This document shows positions 1-7,020 of a stretch of DNA of 11,036 bases, in pieces; positions within the stretch are counted from its first letter, which is position 1; each line of letters starts with the position of its first letter. Origin of the DNA: CBFGTA01 sp965651595 (GTDB lineage: Bacteria > Actinomycetota > Actinomycetes > S36-B12 > UBA10799); the NCBI GenBank assembly GCA_965651595.1, contig CBFGTA010000074.1:1-11036 (forward strand), given 5' to 3'. The notes beneath the pieces are model-generated. The model ran no database searches. It was not told the DNA's origin and saw only the letters and a program-made list of their open reading frames with translations. A program made the position numbers and the translations under genes.

Positions 1-2
1 CG

Positions 3-347
3 GACCCCTCGCCCGACCCCACCCCGCCACCCCCGGCACCGGCCCCGCCGCAACAGCCCGCCCGGCCAACTATTCGCAAGGTTGTGATTCGCCAGCAGTC
101 ACAGCGGCAAGTGGTCATTGTCCGGGCTCAGGCGCCCAAACAGTACGGAACGCAGCGCAAGTTCCGGGCCCGGTGTGTGGTCCGAAAGCCCACGATCAAG
201 CGAACCTCCAAGCTTCACACCACCAAGCCGCGTGTGCGGTTTGGGCGATCGACGCTGGATCGCCCGGTGCACTGCCGCGTGCGCGTAACCGCCAACGGAC
301 TCACGAGCAAGTGGAGTCCCAAGTTTTCTTTCCGCATGTCCGGCTAG
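3..347 (+). CDS. C-terminal fragment of a proline-rich-linker protein, probably secreted or surface exposed (5' end outside window)
   Basis: The reading frame is open from the window edge to a TAG at 345-347, giving 114 codons before the stop. A GTG at 84 could serve as a start, but the frame continues upstream without a stop as a Pro/Ala-rich stretch (about residues 1-22), so I read this as the end of a longer protein. After the linker comes a basic region of about 90 residues with alternating hydrophobic and charged positions, two cysteines (in ARCVV and HCRVRV) and a closing SKWSPKFSF strand. That pattern resembles an Ig-like or fibronectin-type beta domain, and the two Cys could form a disulfide, which would fit an extracytoplasmic location. 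This is inference from texture only; I recognise no named family. The gene converges on era with 87 bp between the two stops. Confidence 0.55.
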   Translation, partial: DPSPDPTPPPPAPAPPQQPARPTIRKVVIRQQSQRQVVIVRAQAPKQYGTQRKFRARCVVRKPTIKRTSKLHTTKPRVRFGRSTLDRPVHCRVRVTANGLTSKWSPKFSFRMSG

Positions 348-372
348 GACTCTTGCAGCGGCCCACGAGTCC
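347..372. terminator. Possible weak bidirectional hairpin between convergent genes
   Basis: GGACTC at 347-352 and GAGTCC at 367-372 form a perfect 6-bp inverted repeat around a 14-nt loop, starting on the last base of the upstream gene's stop codon. It sits where both the plus-strand gene and the era operon should end. The stem is short, the loop long, and no T-tract follows on either strand, so intrinsic termination is uncertain. Confidence 0.25.
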
Positions 373-402
373 CCGACATCATCAGCGCACCACATTCGTG
401 GA

Positions 403-442
403 AGCTGTTGCGCTCTGCTAGCTGTTGCGCTCTGCTAGCTGT
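403..442. repeat. 17-bp tandem direct repeat (2.35 copies) across the era stop codon
   Basis: The unit AGCTGTTGCGCTCTGCT occupies 403-419 and is repeated exactly at 420-436; a partial third copy, AGCTGT, follows at 437-442. The unit junctions on the minus strand read TAG, so the era stop (437-435) is duplicated 17 bp further on. This looks like a recent slippage or duplication event that left the Era reading frame intact. Confidence 0.85.
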
Positions 443-1403
443 CGCCTTCACCGAAACCGAGTCGCCGCAGCTGCCGCGGATCGCGCTGCCAGTTCTTCGC
501 CACCCGCACGTGGAGGTGAAGAAACACCTGGGCGCCCAAGAGACGTTCAAGATCGGGCCGAGCCTGCGCCCCCACCGCTTTGAGGACAGCTCCCCGCTTG
601 CCAATAACGATGCCCTTCTGACTCTCGCGCTCGACGTGGATCGTGGCATAGATATCGATAAGCGGCGAGCTGTCCGGACGTCCCGCCCGCGGTCCGTATT
701 CATCGACCGTAACTGCCACAGAATGGGGAAGCTCGTCGGTGAGCCGCTCGAGAGTGGCTTGGCGGATCAGTTCAGCGACGAGAGTCTCTTCGGGTTCGTC
801 CGTTGTCATCTCGACCGGATACAACCGCGGCCCCTCGGGAAGAGTGCCCACGAGCAGTTGCGCCAACACGTCGACGCCTTCGCCGGTGACAGCACTGACC
901 GGGACACACTCGGACAACGGCAGGTCCCGTTCCTGTGCAGCCGATGCCCCGTCCGACAGACGTGCCGCGATCTGAGCAGGTGAGGCAATGTCGGTCTTCG
1001 TGATGATCAGGAACACAGTCGGTGACGACTTTTTGCGCTGTGCGGCCTTGGAGGCGAGTTCGTCGAATAGGAACAGGTCGCCGGGACCGGTTTTCTCGTT
1101 GGCGGCCCAACACACTCCGATCGTGTCGACCTGCGACCACGTCTCGTACACGCGGTCGTTGAGTCGCTCCCCGAGGAGAGTGCGGGGCCGGTGCAGGCCC
1201 GGCGTGTCCACGACAATCAATTGGCCATCAGGTCGGGTCAGTATGGCCCGAACCGTACGCCGCGTCGTCTGGGGTCGATCCGACGTGATCACGACGTTAC
1301 GACCCACTAGCGCATTGATCAGTGTCGACTTGCCCGCATTGGGTCTTCCGACCAGGGTCGCGAAACCGCTGCGATGACCGTCAGTGGCAGGTGGAGTGGT
1401 CAC
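435..1403 (-). CDS. era: GTPase Era, 16S rRNA-binding ribosome assembly factor
   Basis: Era binds GTP and the 3' end of 16S rRNA during maturation of the 30S subunit. The 322-residue protein has the full family layout. The GTPase domain carries G1 GRPNAGKST (residues 19-27), G2 around TTR (46-48), G3 DTPG (66-69), G4 TKTD (135-138) and G5 SAV (170-172). The C-terminal KH RNA-binding domain has the IGKRG loop near 267-271 and ends in the usual WQRDP...RRLGF pattern. G4 has Thr where the textbook motif has Asn; I recall TKxD in other actinobacterial Era proteins, so I do not read it as damage. The GTG start at 1403 overlaps the stop of the preceding gene by 4 bp (GTGA), and no clear Shine-Dalgarno lies upstream, so translation is probably coupled. 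It is the last gene of the operon. Confidence 0.96.
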   Translation of the reverse strand: MTTPPATDGHRSGFATLVGRPNAGKSTLINALVGRNVVITSDRPQTTRRTVRAILTRPDGQLIVVDTPGLHRPRTLLGERLNDRVYETWSQVDTIGVCWAANEKTGPGDLFLFDELASKAAQRKKSSPTVFLIITKTDIASPAQIAARLSDGASAAQERDLPLSECVPVSAVTGEGVDVLAQLLVGTLPEGPRLYPVEMTTDEPEETLVAELIRQATLERLTDELPHSVAVTVDEYGPRAGRPDSSPLIDIYATIHVERESQKGIVIGKRGAVLKAVGAQARPDLERLLGAQVFLHLHVRVAKNWQRDPRQLRRLGFGEGDS

Positions 1404-1762
1404 AGTTGACCGTCGCGGTGACCCACCGGGCCTCCCGGCCCGCAGAGGTAGACACGGAAACTCTCGTCAGTCAGGCCGGACATGACTCGCAGTTCCTCGG
1501 AAGCCAGCCAGTCGTCCAAGGTCGGGTTCGCGGCGGTCGTCACCACGACAGCCGCCTCGAGCCTTTCTGCCCCGGCGGCCAGCGCATTGGCGACAGCGAG
1601 CGTGAGGGCTGGCATGCTGATCGAGTCGCGGGCCAGTTCAGCCCCGGTGTAGCTGCGACCCGTTTCGTCGCGAACGGCCGCGCCTACCGCCGCCCCGATC
1701 CGGGCGTAGGCGGATCGCGCCAAGGTGAACAACTTTTCATCCTGCGGGTCTGCGAATGACAC
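1400..1762 (-). CDS. Deaminase-fold protein lacking cytidine deaminase catalytic residues (Rv2365c-like position)
   Basis: This gene occupies the slot usually annotated as 'cytidine deaminase' or conserved hypothetical between the HlyC/CorC gene and era in actinobacteria. The frame is open up to 1828, but I place the start at the GTG 1762-1760. It lies one base after the upstream stop and has AGAGAGGA (1779-1772) 9 nt ahead of it, whereas the longer start would overlap the neighbour by 65 bp. The 120-residue product keeps a deaminase-like hydrophobic pattern, with a YTGAEL strand and an ALTLAVANAL helix. Where a true enzyme has CAE or HAE it reads PAL (residues 51-53), and the PCxxC zinc motif is absent. 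It is therefore unlikely to deaminate cytidine. Its role is unknown; a structural or regulatory function linked to Era or the ribosome is only a guess from position. Confidence 0.85.
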   Translation of the reverse strand: MSFADPQDEKLFTLARSAYARIGAAVGAAVRDETGRSYTGAELARDSISMPALTLAVANALAAGAERLEAAVVVTTAANPTLDDWLASEELRVMSGLTDESFRVYLCGPGGPVGHRDGQL

Positions 1763-1779
1763 TTCAGGTTGTCCTCTCT
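1763..1779 (-). promoter_or_regulatory. Ribosome binding site that fixes the start of the deaminase-like gene
   Basis: On the minus strand AGAGAGGA (1779-1772) is followed by 9 nt and then GTG at 1762. This purine-rich site lies inside the last codons of the HlyC/CorC gene and supports the short 120-residue start over the upstream ATG at 1828. Confidence 0.6.
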
Positions 1780-3134
1780 GGATGATGCTGGGGACTGTCG
1801 GCGGCAACGTTGTCCGCTTCGACGCCAACGGATCCGTTTGTTGGCTCGTGGAGGCGATTAGCGACCACCGTGCCGATGCGGTTGCGGCGACCGGCCGCCA
1901 TTTCGGCCAAGAGGTGCCAACCGTCCACGTCGATTGCTGTTCCCGGGAGCGGAACCTTGCCCAACCGGCTGGAAAACAGCCCCCCTACCGTCTCGACGCC
2001 TTCGGTGTCCTCGTTGATGTCGAGTCCAAGCAATTCGGCGAAGTCGTCGAGCTGCATGCGAGCACTCACCCTCCAGGTGGAGCCGTCAATCTGCTCGGAC
2101 TCGGGTATCTCCTGTTCATCGTATTCGTCGGCAATCTCACCGACGATCTCTTCCACAATGTCTTCGATCGTGACCAAACCGGCAGTGCCGCCGTACTCAT
2201 CAACTACGAGGGCCAGATGCACGCGCTGAGCCTGCATCTCCCGCAGCAAGTCGTCGGCTGGCTTAGAGTCAGGTACATAGGTTGCCGGACGCATGACCTT
2301 CTCGACTGTCACGGTCTCGGCCGCCGTAGAGGAGTCGAAGAGCCGCTGGTTGACATCCTTGAGGTAGAGAATCCCGAGAACGTCATCAAGGCCCTCTCCC
2401 ACGACCGGAATCCGACTGTAGCCTGATCGCAGAAACAGACTCATCGCCGAACGAAGCTTGCGGGACTGTTCGATCCACACCATCTCGGTGCGCGGCACCA
2501 TCACTTCTCGCACTTTCGTGTCGCCCAGGTCGAACACGGAGCGAATCATTTCGCGTTCTTCGGAATCAATTACTCGCCTAGCTTCCGCCAAATCCACAAA
2601 CTCCAGGAACTCGGTCTGGTTGGCGAACGGCCCCTGCGGGTATCCCTTACCCGGAGTCAACGCGTTTCCGAGGTGAATCAGCCCGGCCGCGGGGAGCCAA
2701 AAAACGGCCCCGATGAGGCGAACCAGCCGAGTGGTGCGGATTGCCACCGCTCCGGCCTTCTGTTGCCCTATGGTTCGCGGACCGACCCCGAATACGACAA
2801 ATGCCACCAAGAGCATACTCACTCCAGCCACCACGGGGCCCGCCCATCGCGGCTGTTCAATCGAGCGGATGGCGATGACGGTAACGAGCACGATGGCGAA
2901 AGTAGTGACGGCGAGTCGAGCCATCACTACCGCGTTCACGTAGCGGATGCGGTGATCCAGGATCGCCAAGAGGCGACCGGCCGCGCGCCGTCGTCCCCGG
3001 AACTCGCTGCTGCTCGCGAGAGATTCAACTTCGGACCGCGACACCCGGGTGAGGGCTTGCTCGATCATCACGAACAGGCCACCGAAGAACACCAGCACCA
3101 CCACGACGATGAGCAGCCACACGTCTGTTGTCAT
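1764..3134 (-). CDS. HlyC/CorC (CNNM-type) membrane protein with CBS pair, putative divalent cation transporter/efflux protein
   Basis: The 456-residue product shows the complete DUF21-CBS-CBS-CorC_HlyC architecture. Four hydrophobic segments lie at about 5-27, 66-90, 97-118 and 136-158 (DUF21/CNNM transmembrane domain). A pair of CBS motifs follows at about 211-262 and 276-335, including the conserved RIPVV and VVDEYGG signatures. A C-terminal CorC_HlyC domain at about 346-428 carries the VGGL and PLPG turns. Family members are linked to Mg2+/Co2+ export or homeostasis; the older 'hemolysin' name is historical. The protein should sit in the cytoplasmic membrane with the CBS pair in the cytosol, where family members bind nucleotides. 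The ATG at 3134 overlaps the ybeY stop by 4 bp (ATGA). The acidic last 25 residues are variable and look disordered. Confidence 0.94.
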   Translation of the reverse strand: MTTDVWLLIVVVVLVFFGGLFVMIEQALTRVSRSEVESLASSSEFRGRRRAAGRLLAILDHRIRYVNAVVMARLAVTTFAIVLVTVIAIRSIEQPRWAGPVVAGVSMLLVAFVVFGVGPRTIGQQKAGAVAIRTTRLVRLIGAVFWLPAAGLIHLGNALTPGKGYPQGPFANQTEFLEFVDLAEARRVIDSEEREMIRSVFDLGDTKVREVMVPRTEMVWIEQSRKLRSAMSLFLRSGYSRIPVVGEGLDDVLGILYLKDVNQRLFDSSTAAETVTVEKVMRPATYVPDSKPADDLLREMQAQRVHLALVVDEYGGTAGLVTIEDIVEEIVGEIADEYDEQEIPESEQIDGSTWRVSARMQLDDFAELLGLDINEDTEGVETVGGLFSSRLGKVPLPGTAIDVDGWHLLAEMAAGRRNRIGTVVANRLHEPTNGSVGVEADNVAADSPQHHPERTT

Positions 3135-3592
3135 GAGCGTTCGCTAGCCTGCGCATTCCATTCAGCGATGAGTTGGCCTTGGAGTCCGAACATGAGGCGT
3201 TGCTCGTCGGGTTCTGCGTGGTCGTAGCCGAGCAGGTGCAGGATCCCGTGGGTCAGCAGGATTCCGAGTTCATCCCGTAAGGGATGGCCGGCCGTGTCGG
3301 CCTGCTGAGCAGCCACATCCGGGCACACCACCACGTCTCCGAGCATGCCGTGGTCGGAGACGTCTTCACCCCCACCGGGTGTGATCTCATCCATCGGGAA
3401 CGCCAGGACGTCTGTCGGCCCCGGCTCATCCATCCACCGCTCATGCAACTCGGCCATAGCTTCCGTGTCCACAAGAACGACGGACAGTTCCGCGCCCGGG
3501 TGGATCCGCATGCGATCCAGCACGAACCGCGCTTGCTGCTGCAGAGACAACTCGTCGAGATCCCATTCGGTCTCGTTGTTGACGTCAATCAT
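3131..3592 (-). CDS. ybeY: Endoribonuclease YbeY, rRNA maturation factor
   Basis: YbeY is a metal-dependent RNase needed for 16S rRNA 3'-end processing and ribosome quality control. The 153-residue product has the diagnostic zinc-binding signature H-x3-H-x5-H in THGILHLLGYDH (His115, His119, His125). It also has the preceding PTDVLAFP (59-66) and GDVVVCPDVA (85-94) segments. Length and motif order match the family. The ATG at 3592 overlaps the phoH stop (ATGA), and its own stop overlaps the next start, so it is locked into a coupled chain. The phoH-ybeY-CorC order is widely conserved in bacteria, which supports the call. Confidence 0.97.
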   Translation of the reverse strand: MIDVNNETEWDLDELSLQQQARFVLDRMRIHPGAELSVVLVDTEAMAELHERWMDEPGPTDVLAFPMDEITPGGGEDVSDHGMLGDVVVCPDVAAQQADTAGHPLRDELGILLTHGILHLLGYDHAEPDEQRLMFGLQGQLIAEWNAQASERS

Positions 3593-4611
3593 CGTCGGCT
3601 TCCGTCCTGTTCGAAACGGCCGTAAGCCTCCACAATGTCACCCACGAGCCGGTGCCGCACAACGTCACGGCTGTCGAGCAGGCAGAACTCGATGTCGTCT
3701 AGGTCGGCGAGGATGTCCCGCACTACCTTGAGTCCGCTACGGCTGCCACCAGGAAGATCAACCTGGGTGACATCTCCGGTCACCACGATGGTGGTGCCAA
3801 AACCTAATCGGGTGAGGAACATTTTCATCTGTTCAGGGGTGGTGTTCTGAGCCTCGTCAAGAATGACGAAGGCGTCGTTGAGGGTGCGTCCACGCATGTA
3901 CGCGAGCGGAGCAACCTCGATCGTGCCCGATGTCATTAGGCGCGGGATCGAATCAGGATCGATCATGTCGTGTAACGCGTCGTAGAGGGGCCGCAAGTAC
4001 GGGTCGATCTTTTCGCTGAGAGTTCCCGGCAAGAATCCGAGCCGCTCCCCCGCTTCCACCGCCGGTCGAGTCAGGATAATGCGGTTGACCTGCTTGTTTT
4101 GGAGTGCCTGAACGGCCTTCGCCACTGCGAGATATGTCTTGCCGGTGCCCGCTGGCCCAATACCGAACACGATCGTGTGAGCGTCGATCGCATCGACGTA
4201 TCGCTTTTGACCGATCGTCTTCGGCCGGATGGATCGACCCCTGCTGCTGAGGATCCCGGCGGTGAGCAGTTGTGACGGAGTAACCGGAGATTCGCTGGAC
4301 AGCATGTCGATAGCGCGGTCAACTGACTCCGGGTTGAGGGCGTGTCCACTACGCAACACCATGAGCAGTTCGTCGAACAACCGCTCGACGAGCCGAAGGG
4401 AATCGGCCGGACCAGTGACGCTAATACGATTGCCGCGGACTGCGAACTCGGCATCGCCCACCTTGTTCTCGATGGTGCGCAGCACCTCGTCGCCGACACC
4501 CAACACCGAAACCATGGATTGCGAGTTAGGAATGACAATCACCGTACTCGTACCGGCATCGGAGCGGGAACCTGATTGGGTGTCCGCCCCGTCGCTCGAC
4601 TCCGATGTCAT
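3589..4611 (-). CDS. phoH: PhoH-like ATPase (PhoH1), possible RNA helicase
   Basis: The 340-residue protein has an N-terminal region of about 90 residues resembling the KH-type segment of PhoH-like proteins. The PhoH ATPase core carries Walker A GPAGTGKT (152-159), the RPAVEAGERLGFLPG segment (182-196), Walker B FVILDEAQN (248-256) and the VTGD sensor (277-280). PhoH proteins hydrolyse ATP and are proposed to act on RNA; the exact substrate is unknown. The first 20 residues are polar, Ser/Asp-rich and probably disordered. ATG 4611 is preceded by AGGAGAG very close to the start. It lies 7 bp after the HIT gene stop and overlaps ybeY by 4 bp, which suggests joint production with the rRNA-processing factor. 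Confidence 0.95.
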   Translation of the reverse strand: MTSESSDGADTQSGSRSDAGTSTVIVIPNSQSMVSVLGVGDEVLRTIENKVGDAEFAVRGNRISVTGPADSLRLVERLFDELLMVLRSGHALNPESVDRAIDMLSSESPVTPSQLLTAGILSSRGRSIRPKTIGQKRYVDAIDAHTIVFGIGPAGTGKTYLAVAKAVQALQNKQVNRIILTRPAVEAGERLGFLPGTLSEKIDPYLRPLYDALHDMIDPDSIPRLMTSGTIEVAPLAYMRGRTLNDAFVILDEAQNTTPEQMKMFLTRLGFGTTIVVTGDVTQVDLPGGSRSGLKVVRDILADLDDIEFCLLDSRDVVRHRLVGDIVEAYGRFEQDGSRR

Positions 4612-4618
4612 GACTCTC

Positions 4619-4960
4619 CTACCCGGGTGGCCACTTCAACTGCCGCCCTGACAGCAAATGGGCATGCACGTGGCCAACTGTTTGACCGCCTTCGCGGCCC
4701 GTGTTGAACACCACACGATACCCGGCCTCGACTCCGAGATCGGCGGCTGCACGCGTCAGGGTCGCCAGAACAGCACCAGCGAGGGCCGGGTCGTTGGCCG
4801 CGAGCGCGCCGACGTCGTCGAAGTGCTCGCGGGGAATGGACAACAAATGTATCGGGGCTCGCGGATGAAGGTCGCGAAAGACCACGACGTCGTCAGTGGA
4901 GGCTACGACTTCAGCGGGTATCTCGCCCGCAGCTATTGAGCAAAACAGACAACCACTCAT
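4619..4960 (-). CDS. HIT-family (HinT-like) nucleotide hydrolase
   Basis: The 113-residue product has the histidine-triad signature HVHAH (His97, His99, His101 in GHVHAHLL), the N-terminal CLFC pair (Cys4, Cys7) that binds zinc in part of this family, and the conserved D-x-x-P-x-AP-x-H-x-L-x-IP-x-x-H region at 30-46. HIT proteins of this type hydrolyse purine nucleoside phosphoramidates or related AMP conjugates, and His99 would be the nucleophile. The frame is open further upstream to 5326, but that extension is out-of-frame rsmE. I choose ATG 4960 because the protein then starts exactly at the conserved MSGCLFC and overlaps the rsmE stop as ATGA. The last residues (LKWPPG) match the usual C-terminal WPPG of actinobacterial members. 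Confidence 0.95.
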   Translation of the reverse strand: MSGCLFCSIAAGEIPAEVVASTDDVVVFRDLHPRAPIHLLSIPREHFDDVGALAANDPALAGAVLATLTRAAADLGVEAGYRVVFNTGREGGQTVGHVHAHLLSGRQLKWPPG

Positions 4961-5763
4961 GCGCTCCAGTGTGTCACCTCGTGGCGGCGGGTTGCCGCTG
5001 ACAGGCACATGATGGCGGCGCAGCCCGCTGTCGATGCCCGCAGGATCGTCGGCCCGAGGTGAACCGGCATGAGCTCTGGCCGGGTGCGGGCCTCGACTTG
5101 TTCCGAATCTGACCATCCACCTTCCGGTCCGATGGCAACCGCCAGCGTCGCTGGCATTGCGTCTGCTCCGTCCGTGGGGACAGCGGCCGCGATGGGAACG
5201 AGGTGGGAGGCTAGGGATTGCTCGACGGGTGTGTCCAGGAAGTAGACGCGGCCGGCACCGAGCGTCTCCGTCGTGATGTCCAACGATTCGCCTAGCGATT
5301 GGGCGAAGTGCAGCCGCGGGAACCACGCCCGGCGGGCCTGTTTGCTAGCTTCGCGTGTGCGGCGGGCCAGCTTGGCTTGCCATCTCTGGCGGCGGTCGGC
5401 ATCGAGGCGCACTTGGGAACGATCGGTGACGACCACCACGATGTCGTCGGCACCAGCTTCGGTGAGCAGTTCGACGGCCAGTTCCATGCGATCACCCTTG
5501 ATTGCCGACTGGATCGCCACCAGCCGCGGGCGGGGAGCCTCGACGGTCCAGATGTGGTCACAGTCGACGCGCACTTCTCGACTGATCACGCGGGCGTGAC
5601 CTGATGCCACGCAACCAGACCCGTCGGAGAGTAGCACGTGCTCGCCTTCGAGGATTCGCTTGGCGCCTGCAGCGTGGGCGGTCTCCTCCCGCGGCAGGAC
5701 GACTCCGTCGTCGCTGGCTGGCAACGCACCCAGGTCAGGGCACCAAAACAAGGGCGAGGTCAC
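4957..5763 (-). CDS. rsmE: 16S rRNA m3U1498 methyltransferase RsmE
   Basis: RsmE is a SPOUT-class enzyme that transfers a methyl group from S-adenosylmethionine to N3 of U1498 in 16S rRNA. The 268-residue protein has the N-terminal PUA-like part (about 1-75), the KGDRME segment (89-94), the EASKQARR motif (138-145), and the knot signatures IGPEGGWS (211-218) and LGPTILRASTA (236-246). These last two form the cofactor site in the family. The start is a GTG at 5763, 17 bp after the dnaJ stop, with no convincing Shine-Dalgarno. PLFWCPD right after it fits the usual RsmE beginning, so I keep it. The stop overlaps the HIT start by 4 bp. Confidence 0.94.
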   Translation of the reverse strand: MTSPLFWCPDLGALPASDDGVVLPREETAHAAGAKRILEGEHVLLSDGSGCVASGHARVISREVRVDCDHIWTVEAPRPRLVAIQSAIKGDRMELAVELLTEAGADDIVVVVTDRSQVRLDADRRQRWQAKLARRTREASKQARRAWFPRLHFAQSLGESLDITTETLGAGRVYFLDTPVEQSLASHLVPIAAAVPTDGADAMPATLAVAIGPEGGWSDSEQVEARTRPELMPVHLGPTILRASTAGCAAIMCLSAATRRHEVTHWSA

Positions 5764-5780
5764 GGGGGTCGCGCAGCCGT

Positions 5781-6914
5781 CTACCGGAAGGCGTCACGTA
5801 GGCGAGAGAAGAATCCGGCGTCTTCGCCCACTTTCACCTGATGAGCCGGTTGATCTTCCCCTCGCAGTTCCGCGAGTTGCCGCAACAGCTGCTGCTGCTC
5901 GTCATCGAGGCGCGTGGGTGTAGCCACCGTGATGTGAACGTGAAGGTCGCCGCGACCGCTGGCCCGCAGGTGGGTAACGCCCTGGCCTCGAATGGTGCGG
6001 GTATTGCCCGACTGTGTGCCGGGTTTGATGTCGATCTGCTCGACCGCGTCGAGGGTTTGCAACGGGATGGTGGTGCCGAGAGCAGCGGCTGTCATTGGAA
6101 TCGTGATCGTGCAGTGGAGGTCGTCGCCGTGACGCTCAAAGACTGGATCTGACTTCTCCAGAATCTCGACATAGATGTCGCCAGCGGGCCCGTTGCCCGG
6201 CCCGACTTCCCCTTCGCCGGTCAGCTGAATGCGGGTACCGGTTTCAACTCCGGGCGGTATCTGCACGGACAGGGTGCGGCGGGTACGCACGCGGCCCTCA
6301 CCGGCACAGTCAGCACACGGCGTGGTGACGATATCGCCGTAGCCGGAGCACTGGGGGCACGGTCGGGCAGTCATGACCTGACCCAGGAACGATCGCTGCA
6401 CGGTCTGGACTTCCCCTCGACCCTGACACATGGTGCAGGTGATGCGTTCGCTGCCCGGTGCGCTGCCGGAACCGGTGCAGGTGTCACAACCGATGGCAGT
6501 GTCGACCGTGATGTCTCGAACGGCGCCGAAGGCGGCTTCACGCAAGTCCACTTCGAGCCGGATCAGCGCGTCCTGGCCGCGCCGCACTCGCGGACGTGGA
6601 CCCCGCCGCGCCCCACCCCCGCCGCCGGAAGTGAAGAAGGCATCCATGATGTCGTTGAAGTTGAACCCGGCACCGAATCCGCCCGCCCCGGCGGAAGGAT
6701 TGTTCGGATCGGCGCCCATGTCGTACATCTGCCGCTTGGATGGGTCCGACAAGATCTCGTAGGCTGCCGTGACGTCCTTGAAGCGTTCCTGGGTCTGCGG
6801 ATCCGGATTGAGATCGGGGTGAAGTTCGCGGGCGAGCTTGCGATACGCGCGCTTAATCTCTTCACCAGTCGCATCGCGCGGAACACCGAGCACCTGGTAG
6901 TAGTCCGTTGCCAC
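5781..6914 (-). CDS. dnaJ: Chaperone DnaJ (class A Hsp40, DnaJ2 type)
   Basis: DnaJ binds unfolded clients and stimulates the ATPase of DnaK through its J domain. The 377-residue protein is complete. It has a J domain with HPD (32-34) and a Gly/Phe-rich linker (about 73-105). The zinc-finger domain has four CxxCxGxG modules (Cys143/146, 160/163, 186/189, 200/203). Two substrate-binding beta domains and a dimerisation tail follow. Lying next to hrcA without grpE and dnaK is typical of the second DnaJ of actinobacteria; the dnaK operon would be elsewhere. The start is GTG 6914, matching the family's MATDYY beginning, with GAGGA 4 nt ahead of it. The 106-bp leader holds direct repeats and a possible promoter, so it may be transcribed independently of hrcA. 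Confidence 0.97.
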   Translation of the reverse strand: MATDYYQVLGVPRDATGEEIKRAYRKLARELHPDLNPDPQTQERFKDVTAAYEILSDPSKRQMYDMGADPNNPSAGAGGFGAGFNFNDIMDAFFTSGGGGGARRGPRPRVRRGQDALIRLEVDLREAAFGAVRDITVDTAIGCDTCTGSGSAPGSERITCTMCQGRGEVQTVQRSFLGQVMTARPCPQCSGYGDIVTTPCADCAGEGRVRTRRTLSVQIPPGVETGTRIQLTGEGEVGPGNGPAGDIYVEILEKSDPVFERHGDDLHCTITIPMTAAALGTTIPLQTLDAVEQIDIKPGTQSGNTRTIRGQGVTHLRASGRGDLHVHITVATPTRLDDEQQQLLRQLAELRGEDQPAHQVKVGEDAGFFSRLRDAFR

Positions 6915-6947
6915 TGAGTCCTCAATCCTTCGTCGGGAAGCTGCCCC

Positions 6948-6975
6948 GATTAACAGGCAGCCCTGCGTACGTCAA
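6948..6975 (-). promoter_or_regulatory. Possible dnaJ promoter
   Basis: On the minus strand TTGACG (6975-6970) matches a -35 box well. An AT-rich TGTTAATC (6955-6948) follows at about 15-17 nt spacing as a poor -10. One copy of the 14-bp direct repeat fills the spacer. The -35 is good and the -10 is weak, so this is a candidate only. Confidence 0.3.
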
Positions 6976-6989
6976 GCAGCCCTGCGTAC
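6957..6989. repeat. Pair of 14-bp direct repeats in the hrcA-dnaJ gap (possible operator)
   Basis: GCAGCCCTGCGTAC occurs exactly at 6957-6970 and 6976-6989, a 19-bp period. Each copy has a small palindromic core, GCAG-CC-CTGC. One copy lies between the candidate -35 and -10 boxes of dnaJ and the other just upstream of the -35. The repeats are seen directly; operator function is inferred. They resemble neither CIRCE (TTAGCACTC inverted repeat) nor the HspR HAIR site. Confidence 0.6.
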
Positions 6990-7020
6990 AGAGTAGTTCT
7001 GCTTCGAGGGTAGTTATCCC

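Noticed and set aside
408..983. 191-codon plus-strand open frame opposite era
   Set aside because: Antisense shadow of the conserved Era KH and GTPase region; no ribosome binding site.
1725..2426. 233-codon plus-strand open frame opposite the HlyC/CorC gene
   Set aside because: It lies wholly antisense to a well-supported gene (apart from its first bases, which oppose the deaminase-like gene), has low-complexity, His/Val-rich texture from reverse codons and matches no family I know.
2673..3227. 184-codon plus-strand open frame
   Set aside because: It is antisense to the transmembrane part of the HlyC/CorC gene and to ybeY; its His/Ser/Glu-rich composition is the mirror of hydrophobic codons.
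4961..5326. N-terminal extension of the HIT protein
   Set aside because: The extension is an out-of-frame reading of rsmE; the family start and an ATGA overlap are at 4960.
6933..6949. TCGGG/CCCGA hairpin in the dnaJ leader
   Set aside because: Only five pairs with a 7-nt loop and no U-tract; common by chance in GC-rich DNA.
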